Positions 1 through 9,887 are shown, numbered from the stretch's first letter. The stretch: 64,000 nt of DNA from Ecytonucleospora hepatopenaei (GCA_026692725.1 JAPMUG010000005.1:62001-126000); one strand, 5' to 3'. The notes: generated from the letters alone by a model not told the origin. Program-made: numbers and translations.

Positions 1-277
1 ATATCTTATATCCTATAATTTTTCATAATTCATACTTAACACTATCTATTTCTTCTCTTTGCCTTTAACTTATTTTTGTAAAAGCTCATTAAAAAGTTTA
101 TTTTGGTGAGAGACAACTTATATTAAAAATGAAATTAAAACTTTAAAAAAGCATATGCCAACTTTTTATTTTTAAAATATGTGCGCAATTTGTATAAAAC
201 AATGTAAATAAAATTTAAAATTTTTTTCAATTTTTTAATTTTCACTTAAATTAAAATTTTTTAATAACCCCAAATTA

Positions 278-1504
278 ATGTTTTTGTCTTTTTTAACAAA
301 CATTTTTATAGCTTTTGCAGATTGCACTGAACTACTTGTCAAAGTTGTTGAAACAGAAGACGGAGTTGGTATCATAGGATTTGTAGATGGATTTCAATGT
401 AAGTTAGAAGTTGCAATATTAAAAGAGAAAAAGTTGTCACAAGTGTTATTAAATCAAGACATGTTAGAATTAAGCCAAAACACTGTAAAAGAAATGATGA
501 CTAATAAAAGCGTATGTCAAGGCAGTTGTTATAGATTACGTAAAGAAGATGGTGGTAGTGATATTGATGAAACAGTTTATATTCAGCTATTGCCAAATGA
601 GGGTGAAAATTTGGACGAAGTTCAACCATCTTTATTAGACGAGGACACTGTTTTAAATAGTGAAGAAGCAAAAAAAATGCTAGAAAATAAAGGCATGTCT
701 TTAGATATAACAAGAATTGATCCGTTTGAATCTAAAACTGGTGGTGATGATGGTGATGGTGACGATGTTGATGGTGGTGATGATGATGGTGGTGATGATG
801 ATGGTGGTGACGATGATGGTGGTGACGATGATGGTGGTGACGATGATGGTGGTGACGATGATGGTGGTGACGATGTTGATGGTGACGATGTTGATGGTGA
901 CGAAAAAGAAAAAGAAAAAGAAAAAGAAAAAGATGAAGATAAAGATAAAGATAAAGATAAAGATAAAGAGGAAGAGGACGATAAAGAAAAAGAAAAAGAA
1001 AAAGATACTGGTGATGAAGATGAAGATACTGGTGATGAAGATGAAGATACTGGTGATGAAGATGAAGATAAGAAAAATGAGAATAGCACTGGTAAAAAAA
1101 CTAAAGGTTCTATTCCTACATCTACTGATAATACAGAAACAGAAGGCAGTGAAGATTATGAAAAGAAAGAGGAAGAAAAGAGAAGAGAAGAAGTCAAGAA
1201 AAAGAAAGTTGAAGAAGAAAAGAGAAGAGAAGAAGAAAGAAAGAGAAAAGAAGGTAAAACTACACCAAGCGTGCCTAAGAAACATCCTAAAAAAGATTCA
1301 GATAGTAGTGAGTCTAGTGAAGAATGCAAGCTTGAAGCTGTATTTCCAGAAAAATTAGTGGTTGGAGAAAAGGAAGAAGAAGAAAGTAAAAAAGGTAAAA
1401 AAAGGAAATTAAGTGAAACTAAATCAGAAGCTGCTTCTTCTAGAAAATCAAAAATGATCAGAAAAGAAGAAGAAACTTCTGACACAGGTAAAAAAGATGA
1501 TTAA
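278..1504 (+). CDS. Secreted or vesicular acidic-repeat protein, unknown function
   Basis: I do not recognise a family. The 408-residue product starts at an ATG and opens with a hydrophobic stretch ending in IAFADC, which looks like a short signal peptide cleaved near residue 15. Residues about 16-140 are a non-repetitive, folded-looking region with three cysteines. Residues about 150-210 are Gly-Gly-Asp-Asp-Asp type repeats, followed by KE, KD and GDEDEDT repeats. The C-terminal 120 residues are highly charged, with clusters such as KKGKKRKL that resemble nuclear localisation signals. A secreted protein with an acidic repeat and basic nuclear-type signals could be an exported factor, but a nucleolar-type protein with a chance hydrophobic start is also possible. 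The repeat tract would be prone to length polymorphism. The gene stands alone at the left edge. Confidence 0.7.
   Translation: MFLSFLTNIFIAFADCTELLVKVVETEDGVGIIGFVDGFQCKLEVAILKEKKLSQVLLNQDMLELSQNTVKEMMTNKSVCQGSCYRLRKEDGGSDIDETVYIQLLPNEGENLDEVQPSLLDEDTVLNSEEAKKMLENKGMSLDITRIDPFESKTGGDDGDGDDVDGGDDDGGDDDGGDDDGGDDDGGDDDGGDDDGGDDVDGDDVDGDEKEKEKEKEKDEDKDKDKDKDKEEEDDKEKEKEKDTGDEDEDTGDEDEDTGDEDEDKKNENSTGKKTKGSIPTSTDNTETEGSEDYEKKEEEKRREEVKKKKVEEEKRREEERKRKEGKTTPSVPKKHPKKDSDSSESSEECKLEAVFPEKLVVGEKEEEESKKGKKRKLSETKSEAASSRKSKMIRKEEETSDTGKKDD
739..903 (+). repeat. In-gene 15-bp tandem repeat (GGDDD units)
   Basis: About ten copies of a GGTGGTGA(T/C)GATGAT-type 15-bp unit encode the Gly-Gly-Asp-Asp-Asp tract. 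The last units change to GDDVD. The units differ mainly by T/C at wobble positions, so the array is young but not identical. Confidence 0.9.
1003..1069 (+). repeat. In-gene tandem repeat (GDEDEDT units)
   Basis: Three near-identical units of about 21 bp encode TGDEDED, directly downstream of KE and KD hexanucleotide-like tracts. Confidence 0.85.
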
Positions 1505-1720
1505 CTTGTTTTTTATTATCTGATTACCAGAAAATAAATTAATTAAGAAACCATCCATTTTTATTAATTTTAACATTATTTTCTATTGTTTTATATATCA
1601 CTCTTTCTTTTGTGTAAAATAATGCATAAAGTTATTAAATATTTTTAACCCATATATTTTAACTTTAAAACTGTAACATTATTCGGCTTGTATATTTATT
1701 AAACAATATTTTAAGTTATA

Positions 1721-2182
1721 ATGAGTTTTTGGGATAGCTGCTGTCTAGGATGCCTTGGTGGTGAACCGGTAAAAAAGACTGTGTTTGTCATTGGAAAGGA
1801 TGAAGATAAAATGTGGTTTTTAGAGCAGTTTGGAATAAATGAATCAAATAAAGGTAAGTACAGTACTAAAAAAATAAAAAAGATGGAACAGGATGACAAT
1901 TCTACATATCAAGAATATAGCATATGTTTAAACAGCACAGTTGTTATCTTTAGTTTTGTTAGCAGTGAAATTGATGATCCAAACGTAGAAGAAATTCACT
2001 TAGAAGCATCAGTTGCGGTGGTAGTGTTAAACACCACAGATGAAATGGTTGATTATAGAAAACCAACTTTTTATATTTATATGAGTGGTAAAACAAAATT
2101 GTTGTCAAATGGTAATTTTATTGTTTTAAATGATAAGGACAATGTTAAAAGTGAATTTGAGAAGTTTATTGAAGAATATTAA
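1721..2182 (+). CDS. Small protein resembling an Arf-type GTPase without a P-loop (tentative)
   Basis: The 153-residue product is unassigned. The N-terminus has a CCLGCLGG cysteine cluster, a plausible palmitoylation region. A hydrophobic beta-strand (VFVIG) follows where an Arf-family protein would have its first strand and P-loop, but the next residues (KDEDKMW) lack the GxxxxGK(S/T) motif. Later segments (STVVIFSF, ASVAVVVLNTTDE) are placed like the strands of a small GTPase fold. If that reading is right, this is a nucleotide-binding-deficient Arf-like protein. The resemblance is weak and by eye. The gene is convergent with the AC40 gene. Confidence 0.6.
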   Translation: MSFWDSCCLGCLGGEPVKKTVFVIGKDEDKMWFLEQFGINESNKGKYSTKKIKKMEQDDNSTYQEYSICLNSTVVIFSFVSSEIDDPNVEEIHLEASVAVVVLNTTDEMVDYRKPTFYIYMSGKTKLLSNGNFIVLNDKDNVKSEFEKFIEEY

Positions 2183-2277
2183 TAAATTATCTTAAGTAAT
2201 ATATTTTTGTATAAATAAAAAATGTTTTATTTTTAGTACTTTATACATACATAATGTTATAAATAAATTATATTTTT

Positions 2278-3168
2278 TTATTCGATACTCTTTTTAAAAT
2301 CAATTGCCATTTGCTTTAGCTGCAAAATTCCTTTTTTAAAAATTACAAGAGGATCTTCCATTAGGGTTTCTATTTCAAATATAAAATAGTCTTTAACCCT
2401 TCCAAGCTCAATTTCTTCATCTGAAAAATGTCTCAAGGCTTCTCTGCTCATCGTTTCTTTACGTGGATCCACAACTACTGCCTTCACAAATTGCTCTTTT
2501 CCCTCACTGACTGTTTCAATTTCAATGACTCCTTTGCTAAAACACTTTTGCAATTTATATGCATCTTCTCCTACAAATTCTCTTAAAAGCCTAATTTGAG
2601 GCATAAGTCTGTAAGAACATAATGCAACTGGAGACCACTTGGCGTGATCTTTTCCTGTGCCTTCTGAAATTCTGAGTTTGATAGAAATTCTGTGATTAGG
2701 CGCTAGTTTACATATTAATACATCTTTTTTAATCAAAAGATTGGAATTGTTGCTTTTTATATCTTGAGAAAATACAGAAATGTTTTCTTTAGTTTTGTTT
2801 ACAACATCTAAAATACATTCTACATCTTTGCTTGTGCCTGATTCTTCTGTTTCTTGGAAATAAATAGGTATTAGTCCAATTCTATGTGCTATATATTCAT
2901 CTGAAAATATGGTATTGTTATCAGATACAAATAAATTATGGAATGAAAATGTTTTTATTTCTGAAATTATAACTCTTCTTAAAGCATTAGCAAGTGCATA
3001 ATTGCAATTTATCAAATCAATTTGTATGGAATTTGTTTCTTGCTTAAAAATTTCAATTTTTAAATTTTTTAAAAAATTGTCGTATGAAATTTCCTCTTCT
3101 ATAAAATTATTCTTCACAATATGATCTTTTTTATACACATATGGTGTGTTTGAAAAACCTTCTTCCAT
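2278..3168 (-). CDS. RPC40: DNA-directed RNA polymerases I and III subunit AC40 (RPAC1)
   Basis: This is the alpha-like subunit shared by RNA polymerases I and III, which heterodimerises with AC19 to nucleate core assembly in the nucleus. The 296-residue protein carries the alpha-motif (NALRRVIISEI, about residues 58-70), the dimerisation-domain sequence DHAKWSPVALCSYRLMP (about 178-195), and the AC40-type segment with QKCF, VVVDPRKETMSREALRH and GRVKDYFIFEIET. RPB3 would instead show its own zinc-binding insert and a different C-terminus, so AC40 fits better. Length is slightly below the yeast 335 residues, as usual in microsporidia. The neighbour to its left as transcribed is the divergent gene at 3254, only 85 bp away. 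Confidence 0.92.
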   Translation of the reverse strand: MEEGFSNTPYVYKKDHIVKNNFIEEEISYDNFLKNLKIEIFKQETNSIQIDLINCNYALANALRRVIISEIKTFSFHNLFVSDNNTIFSDEYIAHRIGLIPIYFQETEESGTSKDVECILDVVNKTKENISVFSQDIKSNNSNLLIKKDVLICKLAPNHRISIKLRISEGTGKDHAKWSPVALCSYRLMPQIRLLREFVGEDAYKLQKCFSKGVIEIETVSEGKEQFVKAVVVDPRKETMSREALRHFSDEEIELGRVKDYFIFEIETLMEDPLVIFKKGILQLKQMAIDFKKSIE

Positions 3169-3253
3169 ATTTATATAAATATAATTTTAAAAAATCTACA
3201 ACTTTTAGATATTTGAATAAAAATTATAAGGATTCTTTTTTACCAAAAATTTT

Positions 3254-3973
3254 ATGTTTTTTGAAATTGATAAAAATGTAAGACAAAAACTAGTGGAAGT
3301 GCTTTTTATTCTTAAAAATTACAGCAATAAAGTCACAATAGAAAACAACACTTTAAAAACACAAAAAATCATTGCTGAAATTAACTTACCTAAGATTTTA
3401 CAATCAGAAGAAAATAATGAAGAATGCAACGAAAAGATATTATATGAACATGCAATTTCTATGCATGTAAGGGATGCCATTGATTTGTTCAAGGTAGATG
3501 CTGTTTATATTTTTGATATAGCAAATAGTTTAATAAAATACAAATTTACAGAAAGCACCATTAAAACACATTTGATAAATTTTGAGAAAGAAGTAAAGTT
3601 TGACATGTATGATTTGCTTAAGATTGACATAGATGTAGGTAAACCTAATTTAATCGTAAAGGTTCCTTTTATAAAAAACATATCATTTATCAATAAAGAA
3701 ACAAACATTACTGTAAATGGTAACAGTATTATTTTTACAAGTTTAGGAATAATAACCACTAAATACACAAAAGAATGCATTATAGTTGAAAATAACATGA
3801 TTAAAAATATTGAGCAAAAACATAATTATTACAGCATAAATATTATAACAGATGATCTGAAGATTTTTGATGATTTATCTTCAGATATTGTCATTGCATT
3901 TTTTAATAAATGCATTTTTGTATCAAAATACTATGAATACTATACAATAGCCTGTATATGTGCTAAAAGTTAA
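3254..3973 (+). CDS. Hypothetical protein, possibly a PCNA-fold (9-1-1 clamp) subunit
   Basis: The 239-residue product is not confidently recognised. Its length, the lack of low-complexity sequence, and an N-terminus in which an amphipathic helix (NVRQKLVEVLFIL) is followed by beta-rich sequence recall sliding-clamp proteins such as Rad1, Hus1 or Rad9. No diagnostic motif is visible and there is no PIP-binding signature, so this is an impression of fold only. It is divergently transcribed from RPC40 with 85 bp between starts. A Rad9-like candidate lies at 15504 and a Rad17-like candidate at 52178, which is why the clamp reading was considered. Confidence 0.65.
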   Translation: MFFEIDKNVRQKLVEVLFILKNYSNKVTIENNTLKTQKIIAEINLPKILQSEENNEECNEKILYEHAISMHVRDAIDLFKVDAVYIFDIANSLIKYKFTESTIKTHLINFEKEVKFDMYDLLKIDIDVGKPNLIVKVPFIKNISFINKETNITVNGNSIIFTSLGIITTKYTKECIIVENNMIKNIEQKHNYYSINIITDDLKIFDDLSSDIVIAFFNKCIFVSKYYEYYTIACICAKS

Positions 3974-4070
3974 ATAAAATTATATAAAATAATTTTAGTT
4001 TATTGTAATTTTTTTATTAGAATCTATAGAGGCAATAACTAAAATATTAATATATATTATAACTATTTAA

Positions 4071-4190
4071 TACAGTTGCGGTCATATTTTCAGATAAGCT
4101 CCCGAACCCGTCAGCTCTCGGTAGATAAACCTGTACAAGCTTAAACAAGTACTGAGTTGAGAGATCACTCGGAAACGTTAAGTACTGCAA
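4071..4190 (+). rRNA. 5S ribosomal RNA
   Basis: The 120-nt segment aligns by eye with eukaryotic 5S rRNA. It has GCGGTCATA near the 5' end, CTCCCGAACCCGTC and CTCTCGGTAGATAA in the helix II/III and loop region, then AAGTACTGAGTTGAGAGATC and ACTCGGAAAC. The 5' CAGT and 3' ACTG ends can pair to close helix I. A run of six T directly after the 3' end is a typical RNA polymerase III terminator. It lies alone between two protein genes, with no rDNA repeat nearby. Exact ends are good to a few bases. Confidence 0.93.
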
Positions 4191-4196
4191 TTTTTT
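4191..4196 (+). terminator. Pol III oligo-T terminator of the 5S gene
   Basis: Six consecutive T residues immediately follow the 3' end of the 5S rRNA, as expected for termination by RNA polymerase III. Confidence 0.8.
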
Positions 4197-4339
4197 GTTT
4201 AAAACAATTACATTTAGATAAATAACTTTTTATATTTTTAAATCAATTAATTATAAAAATAAAAATATTTTGGGTGTTAATTTAATAAATTCTTAATTAA
4301 CTGCAGTAAATTTCTTTTTCAAAACCGCTTCCAAGATTT

Positions 4340-5727
4340 CTAAAGCTTCTTCCGTTTTCTCTTTGGAGCTGAAATTGAAAATGCCTTTTTAATTGAGCTT
4401 CTTGGGTCCTTTTCCTTTGAAAATGGAAACTTCTTTCTTGTTTCTAATTTTTTGCTTTTCAGCATGTTTGCAAACATCATGGACATAACCCTCGCCAAGT
4501 ATGTAGCTCTCATCACTGAAAGTTGGTCATGGTTTTTCCTAAGAGCTTCTGTAACTTCTTTATCAGTCGCATCCTTATTTTGCTTTTTAAATGTTTTTTC
4601 TGCTTTATCGTAATCCTCTCTCTTTTCCTTAAATTTCTTGATACTATCTAAATCTTCAAATGTAATGTCAGAAAAACACAAAACCCCCAGTTTATAATTT
4701 TACCAATTACCAGACTGTCTAAAATGGTAGGATTTGCCTTTCCAAGTCTCATAACACCCTTCAAAAGATGTTTCAATTCTAAATCCTTTTTACCACCCTC
4801 GGCCATTTTCTCTTTAATAGGCAATTCATTTATGATTTCCTCAAGTCTTACCTTTAAATCTGCACTTGCAACAACTTCTTTGTTATTGCTATCCATCTCA
4901 AAATAAAATTTTTGTTCGTTTTTATTTTCAGAATGCATTGCTTTGAATTCATTCTTAATGTCATCAATTAAAACAAGAAGCTTTTTGACATAACTTGCAA
5001 TGTTTGCATCATTTTTTAAAGTGTCCATAGGCTTTTTCTTAGTCACAGGCAACATACTCAATTTTGAAATAGGATCGTTAATTAACCAAGAATGTAGCAA
5101 TTTATCATCAAACAACAACCTCATTGCATGGAACCTGTTTTTAACATTTTCATTATCCAATAAAACAGCATTTTCTGTTTTATAACAGCGGTAGTTATAC
5201 ATCTGGGTAATAGGAAAGACCTCTTGGTATGATGGTACGTACCAACTACCAGCCATACAAGCACCCTTCTTTTGGTTTGAAGGTTGCATCACATCAAAAT
5301 ATCTGTTTTCACCCTTTGTTCTCATTGTTTTCTTAACGATGTCAATGCTCAACCATGCATTTTTAGACAAATCTTCATCGTCGTAACATCTCAGCGCATT
5401 AAAATAAAACGAGGCATATTCAAAACTGAGAGACGCAAATCCGCAAATTGCAAAAAGAGACAAAACCAAAACAAACACAGTTATCACTGTATAATAAATT
5501 ATAGATCCCCATGCAAGTTTTTTAAGCCATTGTTTTAATTTGTTTTCATTTAAGTCTTTTTTCGTAAGAGCAACTTCCTCATCTGTCATATTTGCTGATT
5601 TGAGTTCAGAATTAAAATCTTTGCTTTGATCCGCGGTTAGATCATTTCTTTCATTTTTAATTGAATTATCACTTCCTTCATCTGTATGTTCGATATTTGA
5701 ATTTTTACTGTTTTCTTTTATGGTCAT
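4340..5727 (-). CDS. Single-pass membrane protein, unknown, with an apparent frameshift
   Basis: Two overlapping minus-strand frames appear to form one gene. The first runs from the ATG at 5727 to a stop at 4648. The second, ending at 4340, has no ATG near its start and opens with TTG. The frames overlap between 4648 and 4699, and the overlap contains a G5 run (4684-4688) where a lost base would join them. The N-terminal 70 residues are acidic and polar. A strong membrane segment follows at about residues 75-105, then a presumably luminal region with several cysteines. The C-terminal piece is Lys-rich. No family is recognised. A sequencing error, a true lesion and an unrecognised intron are all possible; I see no intron consensus in the overlap. 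Confidence 0.6.
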
Positions 5728-5898
5728 ATACCCCTTAAGGAACAAAATTTTTTTAAAAAATTAACCAATTGTTGATTAAGATTTCATTTAAAAAAATACA
5801 AACACCTTATTTAATTAGACAATAAACATTATTGGGACTATTTAATTACTAAACACTTGCTATTAATAATTTCAATGATTTAATTAAAAATAAATTTA

Positions 5899-6297
5899 TT
5901 AATTATATTTGCTTACCAAATTCTTTCTTGCGAATACATTTTCTAACTTTTCATACTCTTTGGGACAAACATTAAGCTTGTCTGCAGTTTCCTTTGTTTT
6001 TCCAAATGTTCTGTAAACAAAATCACTGATTAATTCTACAAACTGCTCTTCTCTTTCATTTTGCTTGTTTTCTTTTTGTTTTTTAAAAATTTTAAATAAT
6101 TCTACGCATAAATAGTAAAGTAAGAGCTGATGGTGAACACTTGAAACACTGTGAACGTATTCAATTCCATCCACTATAAGCTCATAATCATCAAAAAGAG
6201 CAATATATTTTGTGGTACTTTTTAAACACACTTCAGTGTTGTTAAGTTTGTAAAGTAAAAGTAAAAAATATGTTTTATTAAACTGTGTTTTAGTCAT
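5899..6297 (-). CDS. Hypothetical protein, 132 residues
   Basis: I do not recognise this protein. It begins at an ATG, has no signal peptide, and looks alpha-helical. Its middle is hydrophobic (VHHQLLLYYLCVELF) and followed by a Lys/Glu-rich linker and a second helical block ending FARKNLVSKYN. Nearby genes face both ways, so context gives no hint. Confidence 0.65.
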   Translation of the reverse strand: MTKTQFNKTYFLLLLYKLNNTEVCLKSTTKYIALFDDYELIVDGIEYVHSVSSVHHQLLLYYLCVELFKIFKKQKENKQNEREEQFVELISDFVYRTFGKTKETADKLNVCPKEYEKLENVFARKNLVSKYN

Positions 6298-6559
6298 AAT
6301 CTATATAAGAATTCAATTATTATAGAATATTTAAAAAATAGTTTAAAGAGTTTATTATGGTCTATTTTATATTTTATTTTAGCCTTATAAAAATATTTTT
6401 TAAACTTTAAAGAAAAATATCTTTTTTACCCTTTACAATCAAAATAATTTTATAAGGTTTTTTAACTGAATTTAACATACTGAAAATTTAAGTATAAATA
6501 TTCACATTTTAATAACTTAAAAATATTTATAAAATAAACTCATAAATATTTATTTAACC
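6298..6559. other. AT-rich spacer between minus-strand genes
   Basis: About 260 bp of AT-rich sequence. I see no RNA gene or repeat. It should contain the 3' region of the gene on its left-hand side and upstream signals of its neighbour, but no motif stands out. Confidence 0.5.
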
Positions 6560-8440
6560 TTAAAATAAATTGTGAGCATGTTCATCACTACCATAAGAAA
6601 TCATAGGATATTCTCCTATTCCCTGGCAACTTGTATAAAATAATTCTGCTATTCCCAAACACAGAATGTCACATTTTTCCACGGTACCTGCTTCTGCAAA
6701 AACAGTCAACTCTCCAAAAAATCCACTCACATTTTCACCTTTTTCCGTCACTGCTTTTTTGTACTTAAGCACGACCCTTCCACTATACAAATTTAACAAG
6801 TAGTTTATGTCTTTTTGCAGACTTCTTGGTCTAACCACAATGTTTCTGTCAATTTCAATCTCTTTGTTTATCAAAATGTTTATGACACGCGTGTGTGTTT
6901 GTCTGTATAGATTTAAATCATAATGTGATTTAAATGTTGATTTACAGACTAAAAAAGTACTAAATGCTTCTGTACAAAAATTATTGAACAATTTGCTAAA
7001 GCAAAGCAAAATCTTGGCAGACGTAACTTTTTTACTTTGCTGCTCATTTCCAGTGTTTATGCTGACAACTTTTTTCAGCTTTTTAATCGCTGAACGACTA
7101 AACATAATTGTTCCGTGTCCTGTTGGCGTCCACACAAGCCCTATTTCGCATGATCGTGACCTTTCTAGCATTTCTCTAAAACTAAAAGATGTAAGCATAA
7201 AATTTATTTGCCTTTGAGACAAATAATCCATACAGGACATGCAACTCATATCACTCAAAAAAACACCAAATGAAATCTTGTTTGTTTGAATTTCACCTGT
7301 AGATGCACTGCTTATAGGACTGTGACAAACATTTTCTTCTTCTTTCATGCAATTTTCATCAGTGCTGTTAACGTCAAAAATATTTTTTAAAAGTTCATTG
7401 ACGTATACCGACAAAAAGACACAAATTGCATCACCATCAAAAATACAGAACTTTCCATCATTTTCTTTGTAAAACAACAGTTTGTCAGCAGCCATGTTAA
7501 AAACACCAGTAAGACTATTTGACGCAGCTACCTTAGGTTTTTTCTTGTATTCATATACATATTCTGCACCACAAGCTTTTTCATCCTTATAAAAAGTTTC
7601 TAAGATTTCTATGTAAGAATTTTGATTTTCTTTAAAAATCTCAACAAATTTCCTTACAATTCCATGTGCAGCATCTATTGAAATTTGTATGTTATTGGAT
7701 GTCAAATTTTGCAGTTCTGAAAACACATCATATAAATATCTTTCATAAGGCACAACATTACATTCTCTAATAAAATCATTTAATTCAAGTACATTTTTTT
7801 CTATCGTTTTGTAACCATCCAAAGCACTTGATTTTTCTATAAAAATAATTCTAAAAAAGTAAAACAGCTCAGCATATGAAACTATACCACCATCTATAAC
7901 ATTTAAATCATTTAACTGCTCAAAAAACATTCTAAAAATATTCTTTTTAAGTCTATCAGATTCTTCTGTGTTGTCTGTTCCAAAAATAAAAAACATTTTT
8001 TTGTCTTTCATCTCTTTCTGTAAAAAAATCAGTATTTCACTTAAATTTCTATCTAAATTCACTGCGCTATCAAAGCTTTTAATGTTTTTATCCACCAAAT
8101 ATTTTCCTGTCACGTCTACCATTTTAATTTGAAAGTTACCTGTGTGTAAATGGTTTAATGTTTGCTTTCTATAGTTTGTTGTACAATAATTTATGTGTAT
8201 TCCCATGGCAGTCGGTTTTTCCTCTGTATTTCTTGTAGAATATTCAGACATACGTTCTATGCATGTTATAAGAATGTTTACAACACTTCTAAGCACAGCA
8301 CTTTCTGATTCTTCCTTTATTAAATAACCATATCCATAATATTTAAGCTCATTACATTTGACTTTGGTCATCTCTTCAACAAAGTTTTTTTCATTTATAC
8401 AATTTTCCTTTTCTGATTTATTTAATATTCTTTCTACCAT
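6560..8440 (-). CDS. Hypothetical 626-residue protein
   Basis: This long, complex-composition ORF starts at an ATG and is certainly coding, but I cannot assign it. It has no signal peptide or clear membrane segment. The sequence has many cysteines in the second half, including MSCMSCMDYL near residue 405, and a region VWTPTGHGTIMFS (about 440-452) that looks like a conserved core. Two long helical stretches flank a polar linker at about residues 365-390. The C-terminus (YPMISYGSDEHAHNLF) is also distinctive. It may be a microsporidia-specific or very divergent nuclear protein. Confidence 0.75.
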   Translation of the reverse strand: MVERILNKSEKENCINEKNFVEEMTKVKCNELKYYGYGYLIKEESESAVLRSVVNILITCIERMSEYSTRNTEEKPTAMGIHINYCTTNYRKQTLNHLHTGNFQIKMVDVTGKYLVDKNIKSFDSAVNLDRNLSEILIFLQKEMKDKKMFFIFGTDNTEESDRLKKNIFRMFFEQLNDLNVIDGGIVSYAELFYFFRIIFIEKSSALDGYKTIEKNVLELNDFIRECNVVPYERYLYDVFSELQNLTSNNIQISIDAAHGIVRKFVEIFKENQNSYIEILETFYKDEKACGAEYVYEYKKKPKVAASNSLTGVFNMAADKLLFYKENDGKFCIFDGDAICVFLSVYVNELLKNIFDVNSTDENCMKEEENVCHSPISSASTGEIQTNKISFGVFLSDMSCMSCMDYLSQRQINFMLTSFSFREMLERSRSCEIGLVWTPTGHGTIMFSRSAIKKLKKVVSINTGNEQQSKKVTSAKILLCFSKLFNNFCTEAFSTFLVCKSTFKSHYDLNLYRQTHTRVINILINKEIEIDRNIVVRPRSLQKDINYLLNLYSGRVVLKYKKAVTEKGENVSGFFGELTVFAEAGTVEKCDILCLGIAELFYTSCQGIGEYPMISYGSDEHAHNLF

Positions 8441-8720
8441 TATAAAAACAATTTAAAAACTGTAATCTATTTAGTATTCCTGTTTAATAATTATAAAATA
8501 AAAACACTTAATAAATTAAATATTGTGTCTAATATGATATAAATATTGAATTGGGAGGGACGTGATAAAAATTTTATCTATTTTGAAAATATCAGTGTTT
8601 TGACTTTTTAAAAACCTTTTTAGCTAAAAACCAATTAAAATGCAGTTTACACTTTAAAATAAAAAAGTAGATCAGATAAAAAATTACACCTTCCTCATAC
8701 AGTTTTTTAAAAATATTTTA

Positions 8721-9887
8721 ATGGCAAATAATTTTTTTGACAAATTTCACCAGACAAAACTTAACAACATATCTGAAGCAAATGAAAACAATAATTTTTA
8801 TGTTCTTGGCATAGAAAGCAGTGCTAATAAAATTGGCGTTGGTATTTTAAAAGTTTTGCTAAATGAAAACACAAAAAAAGAAAACAAAGATTCGATTGAA
8901 ATTTTAAGTAATGTTAGAGCAACATACACACCACCTCCTGGACAAGGAGTCATTCCTGTGGATGCTGCAGAACATCACAGAGAAAATATTTTTAAACTAT
9001 TGGAAAAGGCGCTCAAAGAAAGTTGCATAAAAATGGAAAATATAAATTTATTTACATACACCAAAGGACCTGGAATGGGACAACTTTTGAACGTGGGGTG
9101 TACAGTGGCCAGAACACTTGCATGTTATTATAAAAAGCCATTGGTTCCTGTCAATCACTGTGTTGCCCATATTGAGATGGGAAGGTTTGTAACAGGGGCC
9201 ATAAATCCGGTAGTTTTGTATGCTAGTGGTGGAAATACACAGATAATAAATAGAAACAAGTCACAAAACGGAAGTGATAAATACAAAATATTTGGAGAAA
9301 CCCTGGATGTCGCAGTTGGAAATTGCTTTGACAAAATAGCACGAGCACTTAATTTAGACAACTATCCTTCTCCAGGTCTAAGTATAGAAAGAAAAGCGCG
9401 GGAAAGTAAACTTTACATAAAACTTCCATACAGCATGAAAGGCATGGACATGTCTTTTTCTGGGATTTTATCAACCATTCTTAAGCTAATTGAAGAAGAA
9501 AAAGAAAAAATTTATTTTAAAGAAACAAATAAGTTAAAGGAAGAGTTTATCTGTTCCATATGCTACAGTCTACAAGAAACGGTGTTTTCAATCCTTTGTG
9601 AAGCAACAGAAAGGTGTCTTTCCTATGTAGGAAGCGAGGAAGTTCTAATAGTAGGGGGTGTAGGTTGTAACCTTAGACTGCAGGAAATGATTACAAATCT
9701 TATGAGTCAAAGAAAAGGGAAGGTTCATGCCATGGACGAAAGATATTGTATTGACAATGGTGCCATGATTGCATATACAGGATATATCCAGTGGTTAACA
9801 CAGAAAGAACAAGATTTTTATAATTTAAGTGACTGTACTTTTACACAGAGATTTAGAACAGATAGTGTAAAAATAACATGGGAATAA
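8721..9887 (+). CDS. KAE1: tRNA N6-adenosine threonylcarbamoyltransferase Kae1 (KEOPS)
   Basis: Kae1/OSGEP is the catalytic subunit of the KEOPS complex that makes the t6A37 modification on ANN-decoding tRNAs in the cytosol. The protein contains the family sequences VLGIESSANKIGVGI (about residues 27-41), TPPPGQGVIPVDAAEHHREN, the metal-binding VNHCVAHIEMGR, YASGGNTQ, GETLDVAVGNCFDKIAR and VGGVGCNLRLQEM. Length is 388 residues against about 335-385 in other eukaryotes. The extra length is a 25-residue N-terminal extension and a charged insertion near residue 260. It is the cytosolic Kae1 type rather than mitochondrial Qri7, which fits an organism with mitosomes only. The Polo kinase gene converges on it 100 bp downstream. 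Confidence 0.96.
   Translation: MANNFFDKFHQTKLNNISEANENNNFYVLGIESSANKIGVGILKVLLNENTKKENKDSIEILSNVRATYTPPPGQGVIPVDAAEHHRENIFKLLEKALKESCIKMENINLFTYTKGPGMGQLLNVGCTVARTLACYYKKPLVPVNHCVAHIEMGRFVTGAINPVVLYASGGNTQIINRNKSQNGSDKYKIFGETLDVAVGNCFDKIARALNLDNYPSPGLSIERKARESKLYIKLPYSMKGMDMSFSGILSTILKLIEEEKEKIYFKETNKLKEEFICSICYSLQETVFSILCEATERCLSYVGSEEVLIVGGVGCNLRLQEMITNLMSQRKGKVHAMDERYCIDNGAMIAYTGYIQWLTQKEQDFYNLSDCTFTQRFRTDSVKITWE

Noticed and set aside
622..1285. Antisense frames across the acidic-repeat gene at 278-1504
   Set aside because: They are Ser/Pro/Phe-rich mirror images of the GGDDD and KE repeats and open only because of the repeat period.
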